From Rhyacichthys aspro (lineage: Eukaryota > Chordata > Actinopteri > Gobiiformes > Rhyacichthyidae), in assembly GCA_036850595.1 (NCBI GenBank), contig CM072148.1:5569118-5633117 (forward strand): 64,000 nucleotides of DNA, in the 5' to 3' direction. How positions within the stretch are numbered: the stretch's first letter is position 1; each line of letters opens with the position of its first letter. The notes under the pieces were generated by a model that made no database searches, was not told the DNA's origin, and worked only from the letters and a program-made list of their open reading frames with translations. A program made the translations under genes and the position numbers. Of this stretch, positions 63,740 to 64,000 are shown piece by piece.

Positions 63740-64000
63740 TCACTTTGTCTGTGTGTTTTTTTACGGTGTATTTAAAGGTGGTGTAAGCTGATTTTGAAAA
63801 TGGTCTTTTAAAGTCGTTAACAAGCTAAATATGATAAATTAGATAAATATGTTTAATATAATAGGCCTTACTGGAGAACAATTTTGATCGAGCTATAATG
63901 CACTCAAAGTACAATAGGTTGAAAGTAAAATGTTTTTATATAGCTAAAAAAATGTTAGCTGTACACAGTTTCATATTTACTTAAAAACATTTCTGAATTG
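63740..64000. other. Downstream flank, nothing recognised
   Basis: AT-rich sequence without ORFs, repeats or a neighbouring gene. Confidence 0.6.

Overview
This is vertebrate, almost certainly teleost fish, nuclear DNA. It is AT-rich and dominated by introns, with GT-AG-bounded exons on the + strand. It also carries fish-type transposon debris: MITEs, a LINE/SINE tail and microsatellites. No bacterial gene organisation, rRNA, tRNA or CRISPR array was seen.

One gene explains all the convincing coding sequence: the 3' portion of znf827, a multi-C2H2 zinc-finger nuclear protein. I recognise it from conserved blocks: the first finger pair, the RQQTLSRH finger, the KCRANLNQH finger, the CPFCIYSTNRPAAMECH finger and the C-terminal SFLAYLGL motif. 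The window opens inside a coding exon. Thirteen coding exons lie at 1-139, 2405-2577, 3501-3996, 17695-17967, 32945-33187, 37050-37104, 37626-37726, 43229-43366, 46182-46353, 47691-47857, 53208-53411, 54420-54597 and 59308-60178. They join in frame to 3210 nt, or 1069 residues plus a stop. That product has 14 C2H2 fingers. The N-terminal third of the protein and the promoter lie upstream of the window.

Layout: fingers 1-3 (exons 1-3); a linker built from three repeated modules, each pairing SUMO-consensus motifs with a DISVKxASELLxKLS-type helix (end of exon 3, exons 4 and 5, separated by introns of about 13.7 and 15.0 kb); short linker exons 6-7; fingers 4-7 (exons 8-10); a serine-rich cassette exon (11); fingers 8-9 (exon 12); fingers 10-14 and the C-terminal tail (exon 13). 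The 3' UTR probably runs to about 61.8 kb or 63.7 kb.

The most interesting signals concern alternative forms of the gene. Exon 11 has a (TG)13-branchpoint-T-tract acceptor and a GC donor. The exon 12 donor itself encodes an in-frame stop. Exons 3-5 look like diverged tandem duplicates. A CpG-rich block in intron 5 could be an internal promoter, and three identical RFX X-box cores sit in different introns. The introns also hold several transposons with visible terminal repeats, a 0.6 kb pentanucleotide-based tandem repeat, and homeodomain-site-rich blocks that look like conserved enhancers. All exon calls come from reading frame, splice signals and remembered family sequence; no alignment was run.
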